DNA of 16,954 nucleotides, taken from assembly GCA_964515945.1 (NCBI GenBank), contig CAZEWY010000057.1:1-16954 (forward strand). The letters run 5' to 3'. The stretch is from CAYQQJ01 sp964515945 (GTDB lineage: Bacteria > Pseudomonadota > Gammaproteobacteria > Pseudomonadales > Cellvibrionaceae). A program made the translations under genes and the position numbers. Shown in pieces: positions 14,114-16,954 of this stretch. Each line of letters starts with the position of its first letter. The first letter of the stretch is position 1. A model generated the notes under the pieces. It saw only the letters and a list, made by a program, of their open reading frames with translations. It did no database searches and was not told the origin of the DNA.

Positions 14114-15658
14114 CTATACGCCGTCCCGCTGGGGATGCGAGCGCAGAGCCCCATGCTCCAGCAGATTGAGTGCATGCAGATATGCCTTGACCGATGCGGT
14201 GACTATATCTGTATCCGAGCCCACACCATTGACAATCTGACCATGCTTTTCCAGTCTCACGCTGACTTCGCCCTGGGAATCGGTGCCCTGGGTGATGGCG
14301 TTTACCGAATAGAGTTGCAGGTCCGCCTGACTCTTGACGACTTTTTCGACAGCCTTGTAAGCGGCATCGACAGGACCACTGCCCTCCGCCTCACTCACCA
14401 CCTTTTCCCCGCGCGTTTTCAACTCCACGCGGGCGAAAGGCTTCTGGCCGGTCTTGCTGGATACTTCCATGGCCACCAGCTGCCAGGTTTCATTCGGCTT
14501 CTCGGTGCTTTCTGTGACCAATAGTTGCAGGTCTTCATCGAAGATTTCATGTTTCTTGTCCGCCAGAACCTTGAAGCGGGCGAAGGTTTCATTCAGCGCT
14601 TCCGGCGTGTCAAAGGTCACTCCCAGGCTTTCAAAGCGGGCCTTTACCGCTGCGCGTCCGGAGTGCTTGCCCAGTACTATCTTGTTGGTATTCCAGCCGA
14701 CATCCTCGGCCTTCATGATCTCGTAGGTTTCACGGTGTTTGAGGACGCCATCCTGGTGAATACCGGATTCATGGGCAAAGGCATTGGCGCCCACTATGGC
14801 CTTGTTGGGCTGTACCGCGAACCCGGTAATGGTCGCCACCAGGCGCGATGTGGGCACTATATGTTCGGCGGCGATACCGGTTTCCACGGGGTAGACGTCC
14901 TTGCGGGTGCGCACGGCCATGACGATTTCTTCCAGGGCCGCGTTGCCGGCTCGCTCACCCAGGCCATTGATGGTGCACTCCACCTGACGCACACCGTTCA
15001 TGACGGCGGACAGGGAATTAGCCACCGCCAACCCCAGGTCATTGTGACAATGGGTCGAGAATATGGCCTGGTCCGCATTGGGCACATGGTTCATCAGGCG
15101 CTTGAACATGGCGCCGTATTCGCTGGGCTCACCATAGCCGACGGTATCGGGAATATTGATGGTTCTGGCGCCGGCCGCTATGGCGGCTTCGGTAATGCGG
15201 CACATGAATTCGAACTCGGAGCGGCTGCCATCCTCCAGGGAAAATTCCACATCATCCGTATACTGCCGCGCGCGCTTGATCGCCTTGATTGCCTGCTCCA
15301 GAACCTGCTCGGGCTCCATTTGCAGCTTGTATTTCATGTGGATGGGTGACGTGGCGATAAAGGTGTGGATACGGGCGCTATTGGCTCCTTTGAGAGCTTC
15401 CGCGGCACGATCGATATCCGCGTCTATGGCCCGCGCCAGGCTGCACACCGTGGAATCCTTCACGGCCCGGGCCACCGCCTGAACCGATTCAAAATCCCCC
15501 GGACTGGCAATGGCAAAACCCGCCTCGATCACATCGACGCGCATTTTTTCCAGCATTTTGCCGATGCGAACCTTTTCCTCCCGGGTCATGGACGCGCCGG
15601 GACTCTGTTCACCGTCTCTCAGGGTCGTGTCGAAGATAACCAGTTTTTGTTTATTCAT
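14114..15658 (-). CDS. leuA: 2-isopropylmalate synthase
   Basis: First committed enzyme of leucine synthesis: acetyl-CoA plus 2-ketoisovalerate gives 2-isopropylmalate. It has 514 residues, the E. coli-like class (523). The catalytic TIM barrel opens with FDTTLRDGEQSPGAS (Arg14, Asp15). Metal ligands His203 and His205 lie in STHCHNDLGLAVANS, GLGERAGNAALEE follows, and AFAHESGIHQDGVLK and LGKHSGRAAVK mark the linker domain. The C-terminal LeuA regulatory domain is present (about 390-500, with GSGPVDAAYKA and GVGSDTDIVTASVKAYLHALN), so leucine feedback inhibition is expected. ATG 15658 has GGAG 8 bases upstream. A 22-codon ORF with a perfect ribosome site overlaps this start. It follows nadA by 81 bases and precedes holD. 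Confidence 0.97.
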   Translation of the reverse strand: MNKQKLVIFDTTLRDGEQSPGASMTREEKVRIGKMLEKMRVDVIEAGFAIASPGDFESVQAVARAVKDSTVCSLARAIDADIDRAAEALKGANSARIHTFIATSPIHMKYKLQMEPEQVLEQAIKAIKRARQYTDDVEFSLEDGSRSEFEFMCRITEAAIAAGARTINIPDTVGYGEPSEYGAMFKRLMNHVPNADQAIFSTHCHNDLGLAVANSLSAVMNGVRQVECTINGLGERAGNAALEEIVMAVRTRKDVYPVETGIAAEHIVPTSRLVATITGFAVQPNKAIVGANAFAHESGIHQDGVLKHRETYEIMKAEDVGWNTNKIVLGKHSGRAAVKARFESLGVTFDTPEALNETFARFKVLADKKHEIFDEDLQLLVTESTEKPNETWQLVAMEVSSKTGQKPFARVELKTRGEKVVSEAEGSGPVDAAYKAVEKVVKSQADLQLYSVNAITQGTDSQGEVSVRLEKHGQIVNGVGSDTDIVTASVKAYLHALNLLEHGALRSHPQRDGV

Positions 15659-15719
15659 GCATTAACTCCGAATGAGAGGGGGCCTCGGCCGGCCCGTTCT
15701 GGACCCCAAGTATGTGCAT
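15651..15719 (-). CDS. Candidate 22-codon small ORF overlapping the leuA start
   Basis: An ATG at 15719 opens MHILGVQNGPAEAPSHSELM plus HE and a TAA at 15651-15653, overlapping the first 8 bases of leuA in another frame. A perfect ribosome site GGAGGT (minus strand, 15730-15725) lies 5 bases upstream, stronger than leuA's own site. Only two Leu codons (CTT, TTA) occur, so it is not a classical Leu-rich attenuator peptide. Translation would feed ribosomes to the leuA start (coupling). A second overlapping frame (15655-15732, 25 codons) has no ribosome site. Existence is inferred from the site alone. Confidence 0.4.
   Translation of the reverse strand: MHILGVQNGPAEAPSHSELMHE
15680..15695 (-). 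other. GC-rich hairpin in the nadA-leuA gap
   Basis: On the minus strand GGGCC-GGCCGA-GGCCC forms a 5-bp all-GC stem inside the small ORF, 22 bases before the leuA ATG. No T-run follows (CCTCTCATT), so it is not an intrinsic terminator. It could slow ribosomes or affect access to the leuA ribosome site. Confidence 0.4.
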
Positions 15720-15739
15720 CTCGGACCTCCATATATGAA

Positions 15740-16804
15740 TCAGCGTTGAAGGCTCTTGCCGAAATCCAGCATGCGTTGTAGCGGCACCATGGCCTTGCGG
15801 GCGGTTTCCGGCGCCACAAAGATCTCATTGTCGCCGCGGTCGAAAACCTCGGCAAGGTTTTGCAGCGCGTTCATGGCCATCCAGGGGCAGTTGGCACAGC
15901 TGCGGCAGGTTGCGCCGCTTCCCGCCGTGGGGGCAATCAGCAGCAGTTTTTCCGGACTGGCCTGCTGCATCTTATAGAAAATGCCTTGATCCGTGGCCAC
16001 GATAAAAGCGGGATTCGGCAGTGTTCCCGTGGCCGCAATGAGTTGCGACGTCGAACCCACCACATCCGCCAGCTCGACGACAGATGCGGGGGATTCCGGA
16101 TGCACCAACACCGCCGCATCGGGGTGCTGAGCCTTCAGATCGAGAATACCCTTGGCCTTGAATTCTTCATGCACGATACAGGCGCCGTCCCACAAGAGCA
16201 TGTCTGCGCCGGTTTCCTTCTGAACATAGCTGCCCAGATGCTTGTCCGGGGCCCAGAGGATCTTCTCGCCGAGACGATCCAGGTGATCGACCAGTTTCAG
16301 CGCGATACTCGAGGTGACCACCCAGTCGGCACGAGCCTTGACCGCCGCCGAGGTATTGGCGTAGACCACCACGGTTCGGTCCGGGTGCTGATCACAGAAA
16401 GCGGAAAATTCGTCGGCGGGACAACCTAGATCGAGGGAACAGGTTGCTTCCAGGGTGGGCATGAGCACGCGCTTCTGGGGCGTGAGTATCTTTGCCGTCT
16501 CGCCCATGAATTTGACGCCCGCCACTATCAGCGTCTCGGCCGGATGCTCCTTGCCGAATCTCGCCATTTCCAGGGAATCCGCCACGCAGCCGCCGGTTTC
16601 CTCGGCCAATGCCTGGATCTCCGGATCCGTATAATAATGCGCCACCAAAACCGCGTTATGCCTGACCAACAGCGCCTTGATACGCTCTTTGTATTGGGCT
16701 GCCTCTTGCGGGTCCATAGGCTCATGGGCGGTGGCAATGTGAGCCCTCACTCGCTCCCGCGGTGACTCCAGGGTTTCTGCAATGATTTCAGGCATCTTGT
16801 TCAT
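15740..16804 (-). CDS. nadA: Quinolinate synthase
   Basis: [4Fe-4S] enzyme that condenses iminoaspartate with dihydroxyacetone phosphate to give quinolinate in NAD synthesis. It has 354 residues against 347 in E. coli. Cluster cysteines sit in ATCSLDLGCP (Cys122), WDGACIVHEE (Cys209) and CRSCANCPWM (Cys300, Cys303, Cys306). Other signatures are AHYYTDPEIQ (55-64), VGVKFMGETAKIL-type (94-107), VVYANTSAAVKA (146-157) and WAPDKHLG (184-191). The frame stays open upstream to 16948, but that part runs through a terminator and the tRNA gene, so ATG 16804 (MNKMPEII) is the start; an ATG three codons in is also possible. The ribosome site is weak. A tRNA-Lys gene upstream of nadA is a common gammaproteobacterial arrangement. 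Confidence 0.96.
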   Translation of the reverse strand: MNKMPEIIAETLESPRERVRAHIATAHEPMDPQEAAQYKERIKALLVRHNAVLVAHYYTDPEIQALAEETGGCVADSLEMARFGKEHPAETLIVAGVKFMGETAKILTPQKRVLMPTLEATCSLDLGCPADEFSAFCDQHPDRTVVVYANTSAAVKARADWVVTSSIALKLVDHLDRLGEKILWAPDKHLGSYVQKETGADMLLWDGACIVHEEFKAKGILDLKAQHPDAAVLVHPESPASVVELADVVGSTSQLIAATGTLPNPAFIVATDQGIFYKMQQASPEKLLLIAPTAGSGATCRSCANCPWMAMNALQNLAEVFDRGDNEIFVAPETARKAMVPLQRMLDFGKSLQR

Positions 16805-16863
16805 ACTGACATTCAGGCAAATAAGGCTCGGGAAACATCTTAGGTGAATTTTACTACAGGCAC

Positions 16864-16894
16864 AAAAAAGGGGAGCTAAAAAGCTCCCCTTTTT
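16864..16894. terminator. Bidirectional intrinsic terminator between tRNA-Lys and nadA
   Basis: GGGGAGCT (16870-16877) and AGCTCCCC (16882-16889) form a perfect 8-bp stem with an AAAA loop. Six A's precede it and five T's follow, so either strand reads as stem plus T-run. On the minus strand it ends the tRNA-Lys transcript five bases after the CCA end, so nadA probably needs its own promoter, with TAAAAT at 16853-16848 the only weak -10 candidate. Confidence 0.93.
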
Positions 16895-16899
16895 CTTAT

Positions 16900-16954
16900 T
16901 GGTGGGTCGTACTGGATTCGAACCAGTGACCAATTGGTTAAAAGCCAACTGCTC
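16900..16954 (-). tRNA. tRNA-Lys(TTT), 5' part beyond the right edge
   Basis: On the minus strand the last 55 bases give the 3' part of a tRNA: the anticodon stem-loop GTTGG-CTTTTAA-CCAAT with anticodon TTT (16942-16940), a variable loop, the T arm with GGTTCGAATCC, an acceptor 3' strand ACGACCC and an encoded ACCA ending at 16900. The sequence closely follows E. coli tRNA-Lys. The D arm and 5' acceptor strand lie outside the window. Confidence 0.95.

Noticed and set aside
14525..15349. Long plus-strand frame (274 codons) inside leuA
   Set aside because: Antisense shadow of a clearly coding leuA frame; Gly/His-rich composition is typical of reversed codon bias.
15655..15732. Alternative 25-codon frame before leuA
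   Set aside because: No ribosome site before its ATG; the overlapping 22-codon frame has a perfect one.
16805..16948. Open frame extending nadA upstream by 48 codons
   Set aside because: It runs through the intrinsic terminator and into the tRNA-Lys gene; the extra residues are translated tRNA and hairpin sequence, and NadA family length fits ATG 16804.
16900..16954. tRNA-Lys 3' end as an integration site for a mobile element
   Set aside because: No integrase, no repeated tRNA tail and no foreign-looking genes; core genes follow directly.

Overview
The window reads as core chromosome of a gammaproteobacterium of moderately high GC. RF3, LeuA, NadA, RimI and DinB all resemble Pseudomonas/Cellvibrionales-type proteins, the dinB operator matches the E. 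coli LexA box in 17 of 20 bases, and tRNA-Lys(TTT) next to nadA is a familiar gammaproteobacterial arrangement. Genus cannot be fixed from sequence alone. I see no insertion sequence, phage, CRISPR or toxin-antitoxin locus. Coding is dense and mostly on the minus strand.

Left part (1-4675): dinB (minus, cut by the left edge) has a LexA-type operator and diverges from a small Lys/Ala-rich AlgP-like coiled-coil protein (plus). Next come a stand-alone cyclic-nucleotide-binding-domain protein (minus) and, divergent from it, an exported protein that joins a chalcone-isomerase-like domain to a TonB C-terminal domain (plus). That gene converges on an unrecognised 185-residue protein (minus); a strong hairpin lies between their 3' ends.

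Centre (4676-8498, all minus): a PlsC-type acyltransferase follows prfC (release factor 3) with a 30-base gap. Upstream of prfC is a MocR/GntR-type fusion regulator with an aminotransferase domain.

Respiratory cluster (8538-12609, all minus, overlapping or nearly touching genes): a C-type (cbb3-like) haem-copper oxidase. In transcription order it holds a CcoN-like catalytic subunit with an unusual extra N-terminal membrane segment and linker, a CcoO-like mono-haem cytochrome c, a small membrane-anchored mono-haem cytochrome c in the place of the usual di-haem CcoP, a Sco copper chaperone, and a CtaG-like membrane protein. This looks like a compact oxidase plus copper-assembly operon, distinct from canonical ccoNOQP-ccoGHIS.

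Right part (12757-16954, all minus): tRNA-Lys(TTT, cut by the right edge), a bidirectional terminator, nadA, an SD-equipped 22-codon small ORF overlapping the start of leuA, leuA, a divergent holD-like gene (DNA polymerase III psi) starting at TTG, and rimI. The holD-rimI pairing is the same as in E. coli.

The most interesting items are the CHI-like/TonB fusion, the unusual subunit architecture of the oxidase operon with its degenerate CtaG-like protein, the small ORF in front of leuA, and the unrecognised 185-residue gene with a promoter-proximal RNA hairpin. All assignments come from reading motifs and remembered family patterns; no database search was run.
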